Below are positions 8,647-16,490 of a stretch of DNA of 64,000 bases, in pieces; the stretch's first letter is position 1; each line of letters opens with the position of its first letter. The translations under genes and the position numbers were made by a program. Location of the stretch: NCBI RefSeq assembly GCF_047238125.1, contig NZ_JBDFMH010000001.1:3414510-3478509 (forward strand), given 5' to 3'. The notes beneath the pieces were generated by a model. That model made no database searches. It was given only the letters and a program-made list of their open reading frames with translations, and had not been told where the DNA came from. Source of the stretch: JBDFMH01 sp047238125. GTDB lineage: Bacteria; Pseudomonadota; Alphaproteobacteria; Sphingomonadales; Sphingomonadaceae.

Positions 8647-9498
8647 TCAGCTGCGGCTTAGAGCCTGAGTGAGCGACGCCGTGGCGCTGCCCCGCCGGGC
8701 CGGTTTGGGCTGGCTGGGCGCCGGCGCCCAACCGGTAAGAAAGATCAAATTGAACGTTTCGCGGACGCGGCCGTCGGCATCCGCGTGATCGGCGAAGGCG
8801 GCGATCGCGCCCGCGAGGGCAGCGCGCGACAGCGGTCGGCGATCGCGCAGGATGTTGGTGGCGGCCATGCCGCGCAGATCCGCCAACAGGGCCGGCAGGT
8901 GCGGATAGCCGACTGAAAGCGGTTCCGAGTCGGCCACCGGCAGCGCGAAGCCGACACGCGACAGCAGGTCCCCCGCCGCACGCACATCAATCTGGGGATG
9001 CACGCGGGGCGAAACGCTGCCGCCTGCCGCCATCTCGCCTGCCACCAGCGCCGCTTTCAGCCGACCGAGGCTGCCCGCGCCCGGGAAGCCCGCCATGAAC
9101 AGACCGTCGGGCACGAGCGACCGGCGGATCTGGACCAGCGCACCCGGCAGATCACCCACCATGTCGAGCCCTTCGGGTGACAGGATCAGATCGATGGTGC
9201 CGGGGGCGAGCGGCAGACGGTCCTCATCCGCCTGGATCCCGCCCGACAGCGCGGCAAAGCGTGCGCCGGGGTCGATCGCGGTCACGGTCATGCCCATTCC
9301 GGTCAAGGCGCGCGGCAGGCGCCCGTCCGCAGCGCCGATCACCGCAGCGCGCGTGAAGCTGCGGCTGACCATCGCCAACCGATCCAGCAGGCCATCGACG
9401 ACGGCATCGTGCAGGAAGGCGTGATCCGCCCAACGCGGCGCGGCGCGGTCGCGACGCAGCCGGCGGGCGGCACGATCGAAGATGTCGGGATCGGCCAT
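8647..9498 (-). CDS. SAM-dependent methyltransferase (BioC/NDUFAF5-like)
   Basis: A 283-residue class I methyltransferase. Motif I is AAVIGAADGRLP (51-62), with an acidic motif II residue near D76 (VTAIDPGAR) and LILSPEGLDMVGDLPG corresponding to the post-II region. The placement divergent from comF and near grxC is typical of the alphaproteobacterial relatives of mitochondrial assembly factor NDUFAF5, which hydroxylates or methylates respiratory complex I; BioC is the other near relative. The exact substrate cannot be read from sequence. The start at 9498 leaves 43 bases before comF. Confidence 0.8.
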   Translation of the reverse strand: MADPDIFDRAARRLRRDRAAPRWADHAFLHDAVVDGLLDRLAMVSRSFTRAAVIGAADGRLPRALTGMGMTVTAIDPGARFAALSGGIQADEDRLPLAPGTIDLILSPEGLDMVGDLPGALVQIRRSLVPDGLFMAGFPGAGSLGRLKAALVAGEMAAGGSVSPRVHPQIDVRAAGDLLSRVGFALPVADSEPLSVGYPHLPALLADLRGMAATNILRDRRPLSRAALAGAIAAFADHADADGRVRETFNLIFLTGWAPAPSQPKPARRGSATASLTQALSRS

Positions 9499-9541
9499 CG
9501 CCGGGCTTGTGCCCGTGCCCGCGCCGCGGGACAAGCGAGCC

Positions 9542-10282
9542 ATGATCGCGCTGAGCAGGCTGGCCGGGGCCGTCATCGATTTCGCGCTGCCGCCGCGTTG
9601 CCCGGGCTGCGGCGCTGTGACGGCAGGCGACCACCAGTTCTGCATCGAATGCTGGAGCCGGCTGGACTTCCTGGCTGCGCCCGCCTGCCGCACCTGTGGA
9701 GAACCGATCGGGCTGATCGAGGAGCCGGGCGCGCAGTGTGCCGACTGCCTCGGCCGTCCACCCGCGATCGATGCGATGCGCGCGGCGGTGGCCTATGGCG
9801 CGATCGCACGTGCGCTGGCGCTGCGGCTGAAACATGCGCGGCGCCCGGGCATCGCGATCACCATGGCCCGGTTGATGCGTCGCCATCTCGATCCGGCCGA
9901 TGCACCGCTGCTGGTGCCGGTGCCGCTCCACCGCTGGCGGATCTGGCGGCGCGGCTTCAACCAATCCGCACTGATCGCGCGTGCGCTGGCCCGCGACAGC
10001 GGCTGTCCATTGGCACTGGATGCGCTGGTGCGCAGCAAGCAGACGCCGATCCTGCGCGGTCTGGGCGCCGGTGCTCGGGCCCGCGCGGTGCGCGGCGCCT
10101 TCGCCGTGACGGCGGACGGCCGCCAGCTGGTCAAGGGGCGGCGGATCGTGCTGATCGACGACGTCCACACCAGCGGTGCCACTGCCGATGCCTGCGCGCG
10201 TGCGCTGAAGAAGGCCGGTGCGGCGCGTGTCGAGTTACTGTGCTGGGCGCGTGTGGGCCGCGCCGGGGAGCTGGAGCGTTGA
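9542..10282 (+). CDS. comF: ComF family phosphoribosyltransferase-like protein
   Basis: A 246-residue ComF-type protein with an N-terminal double zinc ribbon (CPGCG...CIEC, about 20-37, then CRTCGE and CADC) and a C-terminal PRTase fold with VLIDDVHTSGAT. ComF proteins act in uptake or processing of transforming DNA, although in many alphaproteobacteria the role is untested. The frame extends to 9482, but that would overlap the divergent methyltransferase start, so the ATG at 9542 directly before the hydrophobic N-terminus is chosen. Confidence 0.85.
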   Translation: MIALSRLAGAVIDFALPPRCPGCGAVTAGDHQFCIECWSRLDFLAAPACRTCGEPIGLIEEPGAQCADCLGRPPAIDAMRAAVAYGAIARALALRLKHARRPGIAITMARLMRRHLDPADAPLLVPVPLHRWRIWRRGFNQSALIARALARDSGCPLALDALVRSKQTPILRGLGAGARARAVRGAFAVTADGRQLVKGRRIVLIDDVHTSGATADACARALKKAGAARVELLCWARVGRAGELER

Positions 10283-10332
10283 CAAGTGCGCTGCCGGCAC
10301 CCAGTTCGCCGGATCCGACGGAAGGATGATCG

Positions 10333-10590
10333 ATGCCGAAAATCGAGATCTATACCAAGTTCCTCTGCCCCTATTGCTCGCGCGCGAAGAAGCTGCTGGG
10401 CGACAAGGGCGTGCAGTTCGAAGAGCATGACATCACGATGGGCGGCCCGAAGCGCGCCGAGATGCTGGAACGCGCGAACGGCCGGACCACCGTGCCGCAG
10501 ATCTTCATCGGTGACACCCATGTCGGCGGATCGGACGATCTGGCCGCCCTGGAGCGCGCCGGCAAGCTGGATGCGCTGCTCGCGGCCTGA
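10333..10590 (+). CDS. grxC: Glutaredoxin 3
   Basis: A dithiol glutaredoxin of 85 residues that uses glutathione to reduce protein disulfides and mixed disulfides. The active site CPYC is at 12-15, the cis-Pro loop TVPQIFIG near 52-59 and the GG-D glutathione-binding motif (GGSDDL) near 69-74. Its stop overlaps the start of the nitrilase gene by one base (TGATG), indicating an operon comF-grxC-nitrilase-DUF1178. Confidence 0.95.
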   Translation: MPKIEIYTKFLCPYCSRAKKLLGDKGVQFEEHDITMGGPKRAEMLERANGRTTVPQIFIGDTHVGGSDDLAALERAGKLDALLAA

Positions 10591-11417
10591 TGCGCGCCGC
10601 AATCGCCCAGCTGCGCACCGGGATCGATCCGGCCGCCAATGCCCGCGATCTGGTCGACGCGGTCGAGCGGGCGGCGGGTGACGGTGCCGACATGCTCTTC
10701 ACACCGGAGATGAGCGGATTGCTGGATCGCGATCGGCGGCGCGCTGCCGGGGCGATCCGCAGCGAGAGCGATGATCCGGTGCTCGCCGCCATGCGCGAAG
10801 CGGCGGCGCGACACGGGTTGTGGCTGCATCTGGGCTCGCTCGCGCTGCGCGGCGGCGCCGGCGACCGGCTCGTCAATCGGGGTTTCGTGATCGATGCGGC
10901 TGGCGAGATCCGCGCTCGATACGACAAGATTCACCTGTTCGACGTCGATCTGCCGACCGGCGAGAGCTGGCGGGAATCCGCCGCCTATGCGCCTGGCGAG
11001 CGCGCGGTGGCGGTGGAGACGCCGTGGGGGCGGCTAGGCCTGTCGATCTGCTACGATCTGCGCTTTCCGGATCTCTACCGCGCGCTGGCGGATGCGGGTT
11101 GCGACTTCATCGCCGTTCCGGCCGCCTTCACCGTCCCGACCGGGCGCGCGCATTGGCATACGTTGCTTCGCGCGCGCGCGATCGAAACCGGGGCGTTCGT
11201 GATCGCCGCGGCGCAGGTCGGCCAGCACGAGGATGGCCGGGAAACCTATGGCCATGCACTCGCCATCGACCCATGGGGCGAAGTGCTGACCGACATGGGC
11301 GAGGGGCCGGGTGTGGCGACCGTGGCGCTGGACCGCGCGCGCGTGAGCGAGATCGCAGCACGCGTGCCGGTAAGGGGGCATCGCCGGCCGATCCCGCCGG
11401 TCGAGATCGCGCCATGA
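10590..11417 (+). CDS. Carbon-nitrogen hydrolase (nitrilase superfamily, Nit1/deaminated-glutathione amidase type)
   Basis: A 275-residue nitrilase-fold amidase with the Glu-Lys-Cys triad visible as E40 (FTPEMSG), K113 (RYDKIHLFDV) and C154 (SICYDLRFP). The KIHLFDVDLP and YDLRFPDLYR signatures fit the Nit1/Nit2 branch, which hydrolyses deaminated glutathione, and the location behind a glutaredoxin gene agrees with a glutathione-repair role. That specific substrate is inference from family and context. It overlaps the DUF1178 gene by four bases. Confidence 0.88.
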   Translation: MRAAIAQLRTGIDPAANARDLVDAVERAAGDGADMLFTPEMSGLLDRDRRRAAGAIRSESDDPVLAAMREAAARHGLWLHLGSLALRGGAGDRLVNRGFVIDAAGEIRARYDKIHLFDVDLPTGESWRESAAYAPGERAVAVETPWGRLGLSICYDLRFPDLYRALADAGCDFIAVPAAFTVPTGRAHWHTLLRARAIETGAFVIAAAQVGQHEDGRETYGHALAIDPWGEVLTDMGEGPGVATVALDRARVSEIAARVPVRGHRRPIPPVEIAP

Positions 11418-11860
11418 TCCTGTTCGATCTGCGGTGCGACGGCGGCCATGTGTTCGAAGGCTGGTTCGGATCGAGCGCCGATTATGACACGCAGCAGGAA
11501 CGTGGGCTGATCGATTGCCCGATTTGCGGATCGGTCGAGGTCGGCAAGGCGGTCATGGCGCCGTCCGTGCCGGCCAAGGGCAATGCGCGGCCGGCTTCGA
11601 TGCCGCTCGCGACCGGGGACCCGAAGGCCATGAAGGCGATGATGGCGGCGCTCGCCTCGGCCCAGGCCAAGCTGCTCGATGGATCGGAGCATGTCGGCAG
11701 CCGCTTCGCCGACGAAGCGCGCGCCATCCATGAAGGCGATGCGCCCGATCGCCGGATCCATGGCCAGGCGAGCCTTGCCGAAGCGAAGGCGCTGGTGGCG
11801 GACGGAGTGCCCGTGGCACCACTGCCGCTGCCGGTCCGCGATCCCGCCCGCGATAACTGA
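11414..11860 (+). CDS. DUF1178 family protein
   Basis: A 148-residue protein starting MILFDLRCDGGHVFEGWFGS, with a putative zinc-ribbon formed by C8/H12 and CPIC (C35, C38). This N-terminus is diagnostic of DUF1178, a proteobacterial family of unknown function nearly always encoded after a nitrilase-type amidase. The rest is a charged helical region. The start overlaps the amidase stop (ATGA), so the two are translationally coupled. Confidence 0.9.
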   Translation: MILFDLRCDGGHVFEGWFGSSADYDTQQERGLIDCPICGSVEVGKAVMAPSVPAKGNARPASMPLATGDPKAMKAMMAALASAQAKLLDGSEHVGSRFADEARAIHEGDAPDRRIHGQASLAEAKALVADGVPVAPLPLPVRDPARDN

Positions 11861-12004
11861 CCGGCCCAGATCGCGGCATTGGCAAGCCATGACGCTGCCG
11901 CCAATGCATCTTCTTCAAGATCCGACGCGCGGCAAAGGACCCGATGCGTTCCCATGCGTTCTACGGCACGACCCTGCCAGGTTCGACGGCACAGGAGAAT
12001 GACC

Positions 12005-12313
12005 ATGGGAAAGACGCTCAACGCCAGCTTCGAGACACGCCGCGAAGCGGAGATGACGGTCGAGCGGCTGGTTCAGGAACATGAGATCGATCGCGCTGAC
12101 ATCTTCATTGCCGCCGCTGGCGATGAAAATACAGCCGGCGAGTTGCAAGTGGCGTCCGATACCGAAGCCGGCGAACCCAGCCCGGCATCGCGGGACGATG
12201 CACCGTTGAACGGCCAGGTGACAGTGTCGGTCGATATCGAGGACGAGGCGAAGGTTGCGAAAGTGCGCGAAGCCTTTGGCGAGTTCGAAGCCGCCGACGT
12301 AAGCGAGGTCTGA
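12005..12313 (+). CDS. Small acidic protein of unknown function
   Basis: A 102-residue acidic protein. It has an N-terminal alpha/beta part (MGKTLNASFETRREAEMTVE), a polar Glu/Ser/Pro-rich loop (about 48-68) and a C-terminal strand-helix unit (VTVSVDIEDEAKVAKVREAF). The pattern of two beta-alpha halves suggests a ferredoxin-like fold, comparable to general-stress small proteins, but no family is recognised. A GGAG ribosome binding site lies about six to nine bases before the chosen ATG; an ATG six bases earlier is too close to it. It stands alone, 144 bases after DUF1178. Confidence 0.7.
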   Translation: MGKTLNASFETRREAEMTVERLVQEHEIDRADIFIAAAGDENTAGELQVASDTEAGEPSPASRDDAPLNGQVTVSVDIEDEAKVAKVREAFGEFEAADVSEV

Positions 12314-12390
12314 AGCCAACCGCAGAACCGCGGCGGCCCTTCAACCTTCGCGCAGCCGCAATGGCGCGATCGGGTCCGCTCGACGCCGCC

Positions 12391-13380
12391 TCAGAAGCGA
12401 ACGTCGAGCGAGGCACCGATCGTGCGGAACGAGGTCAGACCGAAGGTCTGACCATAGTCGCCCACGATCCCGCCGGGGTTCGATTCGATGAAGGTCACGA
12501 ACCGGCGATCGAAGCAGTTGCGGCAGAACAGGCTGGCGCGCCAGCCACCGTCTTCGGCGCCGAAGCCCAGGCTGGCATTGGCAAGCACATAGCCGCGCTG
12601 GCGAGTCGCCGGATTGCCGTTCGCGCTGAAGTTGACCTTGGTGCGGCCATACACGTCCGCGTGGGCAAAGCCCTTCAGCGTCGCGCTCACCATCGGCTCA
12701 TAGTCGGCCGAGATCGTGCCGGACATTTCGGAGCGTTCTGCAACCGATTGCCACTGGCATCGGTGAAGGTATTGGCCGGATTGGTGGGATCGGCCACGCA
12801 GCCCTGGGCTGCCGTCTGCCCGGGATAGCATTGGGCGCGTGCGAAGCTGGTGAACTTGGCATTGTTGAAGGATGCGTTGCCGGAAAAGTTGAGGTCCGGG
12901 CCCGCATTCCACTTCATCTCCGCCTCTGCCCCGCGCGAGCGCAGCGAACCGGCGTTGGAGACCAGATAGGCGGGAATGTCGGGTCGGAAGGCCTGGACCT
13001 GCAAATCCTTGACCGTTTCCCAATAGGCCGAAAGATTGAGCAGGACCGACGTGCCGATGCGGCTCTTGATGCCGACTTCGTACGCTTCGGACTGCTCGGG
13101 GCCGATCGGCAGCCCGCCACCATAGACCTGGTTGAAGCCGGGCCCCTTGTAGCCGGTCGATACGGTGACATACCCCATTACGGCTGGCGCGAAATCATAT
13201 TGGCCGCTGACCCGCCACGAGAAATCGTTGGCGCGGTTCTTCTGCGTATAGCTGGCAGCCGGGGCGAAGCCGAAGGCGAAGTCCGAGATGTCGTTGAAGG
13301 CCACATCGGTCAGGCGATCGCGCGTGTAGCGGCCGCCGGCGGTGATCCGCGCCTGATCGGTGATGTTGTAGGTGGCCGAT
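12391..13380 (-). pseudogene. TonB-dependent receptor remnant: 5' truncated and frameshifted
   Basis: Read leftward from 13380 this encodes the last ~330 residues of a TonB-dependent outer-membrane receptor: ATYNITDQARITAGGRYTRD, then typical barrel strands (GYVTVSTGYKGPGFNQVY, SEAYEVGIKSR) and a C-terminus ending in an aromatic (GASLDVRF). The plug domain, signal peptide and first half of the barrel are missing. At about 12724 a single base is lost: the frame ending NRLQNAPK switches to the one continuing SGTISADYEP, where AAATGGTCC would be expected and AAATGTCC is found. The 5' end abuts the MFS remnant with no spacer. It is non-functional as it stands. Confidence 0.88.
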
Positions 13381-13863
13381 CATGTCGGCTTCGGCGGGGG
13401 CGACATCGCGCTGGTCTCGCGCGAGGCGACGAAGGTGATGACGGTCAACACTGCGATGCTGCTGATCTTCTCGCTGGTGGGCGGCTTCCTCTGCGACGCC
13501 ACCGGTCGGATCCGGATCTCCATCATCGGCTCCGCGCTGGCGCTGCTGCCGGCGGCGCTGATGTTCTGGCTCGGTCGGTCGCTAGGCGGCTATTATGCCG
13601 CGCAGGCGCTGATGGGTGCGGCGTTCGGCATCTACATGGCGGTCGATGCGGTGCTGATCGCGCGCGTCCTGCCGAAAACCGGCAATGCGGCGCGCGATCT
13701 GGGTATCCTCAATGTCGCCAATTCCGGGCCGCAGGCGATCGCCCCGATGATGGCGGGCGCAGTCGTCGCGATGACGGGCAACTTGGCGCTGCTGTTCGCG
13801 ATCATGGCGCTGATGGCGCTGCTGTCGGCACTAGCGGCGACCGCGATCCGATCGATCAGATAG
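13372..13863 (+). pseudogene. MFS transporter remnant, C-terminal part only
   Basis: About 160 residues equal to the last four or so transmembrane helices of a major facilitator superfamily permease (LLIFSLVGGFLCDATGR, the inter-helix loop, then GAALALLP-like helices and DLGILNVANSGPQAIAP). The N-terminal two thirds are missing and the reading frame begins at the junction with the TonB receptor remnant at about 13375-13380. The GTG that opens the frame is accidental. No frameshift is visible within the retained part. The intact gene would have been divergent from the receptor gene. Confidence 0.85.
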
Positions 13864-13907
13864 GCGATCCAGCGCACCTGGTTGCCGATCGCGGATACGG
13901 CGACGGT

Positions 13908-14915
13908 TCAGATCTTGTAGATGCTGCTCGCCGTACCCGCGAACAGCCGGTCGAGTTCGTCGGCCGAGGCCCCAGTCGACAGCCGCTTGAACGCGTTCCA
14001 GATCGTCGCGTAGCGCCCGCTGCTCATGTCGACCGGGAAATTGCTCTCGAACATGGCGCGGTCGGGCCCGAACAGATCGATCGCGGTTTCGACATAGGGC
14101 CGCCAAGCATCGGCCTGCTCTTGCGAAGACGGCGGCACCGGGTGTTTGCGGAAACCGAAGCCGCCCAGTGCCATGCCCAGCCCGCCCAGCTTGACGGAGA
14201 CGTTGGGCCGCTCGGCCAGCCGGGCGAGGCTGGATCGCCACGCGCCGAACACCTCTTGCCGCTGGTCGGCATAAGGGCCGATGCCGATCGGCCCGCCAAG
14301 ATGATCGAGGATGATCGCCAGGTGCGGCACGGCATCGGCGGCCGCGATGAGATCGTCGATCTGGTGGAAATAGAGCCAGGCGTCGAAGGCCAGGCCACGA
14401 TCCGCCAGCATCGCCAGGCCGGCACGCACGTCGTCCCGCGCGAGCATGCCGGGTTCGGCGGGGTAGGCGGCATGGATCGCGGGGCTCGCATCCCAGGCGA
14501 CCGAATAGCGGATGCCACGTAGCCGGCCGTCGCTTGCCGCCTGGTGCGCGTCCAGCACCGGGCCAAGCGCGGCGCCCAGGGTCAGGTCTGCGCGGGCGAC
14601 GATACCGGCGCATGGCTTGATGATGCGATCGCCGATCCGCGCCGAGCTCGACTGCTGCGCCACCATCCGTGTCTCGCCGACCGGTTGCAGCGGTTCGTGC
14701 GCGGTGGCGTCGTAGAATGCGCGGCATTCGACGAACACGCTTTTCTCGATCCTGTGTCCTGCACTTAGGTCGGCCAGCAGATCATCGCGCAGATAACGGT
14801 GCCCACCACGATCCCAGAGGTGGTGATGAGGATCGACGATCGGTAGATCGGGCAGCAGGATCGGCTCGGGTGCCGCGCGGGAGAGCCATTCGGCCAGCGC
14901 ATCCGGCCCGCTCAC
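13908..14915 (-). CDS. Amidohydrolase 2 family protein (COG3618-type metal-dependent hydrolase)
   Basis: A 335-residue TIM-barrel amidohydrolase. The metal-binding DPHHHLW lies at 28-34, LDHLGGP near 215 and the C-terminal aspartate motif MFESNFPVD near 290. Relatives hydrolyse lactones and cyclic dicarboxylic compounds (such as pyrone dicarboxylate lactonase LigI) or decarboxylate aromatic acids. The GTG start at 14915 overlaps the SDR stop (GTGA), which decides the start over the longer open frame. It is the last gene of the acyl-CoA synthetase-crotonase-SDR-amidohydrolase operon, so a lactone or ring-cleavage product of that pathway is a reasonable substrate. Confidence 0.82.
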   Translation of the reverse strand: MSGPDALAEWLSRAAPEPILLPDLPIVDPHHHLWDRGGHRYLRDDLLADLSAGHRIEKSVFVECRAFYDATAHEPLQPVGETRMVAQQSSSARIGDRIIKPCAGIVARADLTLGAALGPVLDAHQAASDGRLRGIRYSVAWDASPAIHAAYPAEPGMLARDDVRAGLAMLADRGLAFDAWLYFHQIDDLIAAADAVPHLAIILDHLGGPIGIGPYADQRQEVFGAWRSSLARLAERPNVSVKLGGLGMALGGFGFRKHPVPPSSQEQADAWRPYVETAIDLFGPDRAMFESNFPVDMSSGRYATIWNAFKRLSTGASADELDRLFAGTASSIYKI

Positions 14916-15652
14916 AGCATTCGCCCGCCATCGACGACGATCGTCTGGCCGACGATGTAGCTGGCCAGCGGCGAAGCGAGGAACAGCGCAGCGCCCGCCA
15001 TGTCGTCCGGCGTGCCCAGCCGTCCCGCGGGGATCCCTTCGAGCCGCTTCGAGAGCCGGGCGGGATCGCCGGTTGTGACCTTGGTGAGGCGCGATTCGAC
15101 CAGGCCCGGCGCGATTGCGTTGACGCGGATGCCATCCGCCGCCCACGCCTGGCCCAGCACGCGGGTGAGGCCGGTCGCGCCGGCCTTCGACGCGGCATAG
15201 GCGGGGTTGCCGCGGGTGGCGCGGAATGCGCCGACCGAGGTGATGAAGATGATGGAGCCGCCCGCTGCCTTCAGTTCGCCCTGGAAACGGCGTGCGCAGT
15301 TCATCAGGCTGCCTAGGTTCACGTCGATGACTTTCTGGAAGATGTCCGCCTCGAACTCACGGCGCTTGTAGACGGCCAGCCCTTGCGAGCAGACAAGCGC
15401 GTCGAGCCGATCGAACGGCGCCTCCCACGCCGCGACGGCGGCAGCGTCGGTCGCGTCCATGCGTGCATAATGGAGACCGGCGAGATCACCGTCCTCGCCG
15501 GCATAGGCGGCACCATCGGCGCGGGTGCCCCAGATCCAGACGTCGGCGCCAGCGTCGCGGAATGCGCAGGCGATGCCGTTGCCGATACCGGTCGTGCCGC
15601 CGACGACCAGTACCGTCTTGCCCGTGAAATCCAGCGTGAGCGGAATCGCCAT
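14912..15652 (-). CDS. Short-chain dehydrogenase/reductase
   Basis: A 246-residue classical SDR. The nucleotide-binding TGxxxGIG-type loop is GGTTGIGNG (18-26), the catalytic Ser is S139, and the YxxxK motif gives Y152 and K156 (YAASKAG). The C-terminus (IVGQTIVVDGGRML) is typical of the FabG/hydroxyacyl-CoA dehydrogenase-like group. It begins four bases after the crotonase stop and overlaps the amidohydrolase start, so it belongs to the catabolic operon. It probably oxidises a hydroxy intermediate; the substrate is unknown. Confidence 0.9.
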   Translation of the reverse strand: MAIPLTLDFTGKTVLVVGGTTGIGNGIACAFRDAGADVWIWGTRADGAAYAGEDGDLAGLHYARMDATDAAAVAAWEAPFDRLDALVCSQGLAVYKRREFEADIFQKVIDVNLGSLMNCARRFQGELKAAGGSIIFITSVGAFRATRGNPAYAASKAGATGLTRVLGQAWAADGIRVNAIAPGLVESRLTKVTTGDPARLSKRLEGIPAGRLGTPDDMAGAALFLASPLASYIVGQTIVVDGGRML

Positions 15653-15656
15653 GGCG

Positions 15657-16463
15657 TTATAGGGGCGAGCTGGGATTGAATGCGGGCGGGCGCTTTTCGA
15701 GATAGGCGGCCACCCCTTCCTTCACTTCCGGTCCCGCGAAACCCAGCATCTCGAGCGCCAGCGACGTCTCGAAGATCGGCCACGCCATCCGCATCCAGTT
15801 GTTCAGCGAGTGCTTGGTCCAGCGGATCGCCGACGGTGCGCACTGCGCCAGATCGAGCGCGATCTCGAGCGCGCGGTCCTGCAGCTTGTCGTCGTCGACC
15901 GCGAAGGTGATCAGGCCGATGCGCTCGGCCTCGTCCGCCGTGATCGGCTTTCCCGACATCAGATAATATTTGGCGCGCGCCATGCCGCACAGCAAGGGCC
16001 AGATGATGGCGGCATGGTCGCCCGCCGCCACGCCAAGCCGGACATGGCCGTCGGCGAGCTTCGCCGATCGCGCCATCAGCGTGACATCCGAGAGCATCGC
16101 CGCGGCCAGCCCGCCGCCCGCGGCCGCGCCGTTGATCGCCGAGACCAGTGGCTTTGAAAAGTTCAGCATGTTGAGGACAAGGTTGCGGCCGTCCTTCCAC
16201 ATCCGTGCCTTCCAGTCGAAATCCTGGATGACCTGTTCTTCGAGGTCGAAATCGCCGCCGGCCGAAAAGGCGCGGCCTTCGCCAGTCAGGATTGCGACGC
16301 TGGTGTCGGGATCCTCCTCCACATGGCGCCAGATCTCGGCCACCGAATGATGGAATTCGAAATCCATCGCGTTCATCTTGCCGCGCGACATGGTGATGCG
16401 CAGGATCCGGTCGGCGGGCCGATCCAGCTTCAGCGACTGATATTCAGGATATTGATAGGCCAT
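15657..16463 (-). CDS. Enoyl-CoA hydratase/isomerase (crotonase) family protein
   Basis: A 268-residue crotonase-fold protein with the first oxyanion loop EGRAFSAGGDFDLEEQ (near 62-77) and the second, NGAAAGGGLAAA (near 109-120). In standard enoyl-CoA hydratases the latter reads GGGCELA with a catalytic Glu; here that position is an Ala, so simple hydration is doubtful and another crotonase reaction (hydrolysis, isomerisation, C-C cleavage) may be meant. It lies between an acyl-CoA synthetase and an SDR in one operon, which makes a CoA-thioester substrate likely. Confidence 0.85.
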   Translation of the reverse strand: MAYQYPEYQSLKLDRPADRILRITMSRGKMNAMDFEFHHSVAEIWRHVEEDPDTSVAILTGEGRAFSAGGDFDLEEQVIQDFDWKARMWKDGRNLVLNMLNFSKPLVSAINGAAAGGGLAAAMLSDVTLMARSAKLADGHVRLGVAAGDHAAIIWPLLCGMARAKYYLMSGKPITADEAERIGLITFAVDDDKLQDRALEIALDLAQCAPSAIRWTKHSLNNWMRMAWPIFETSLALEMLGFAGPEVKEGVAAYLEKRPPAFNPSSPL

Positions 16464-16490
16464 CGTGTGGTCCTCAAGCTGGGGGCGCGG

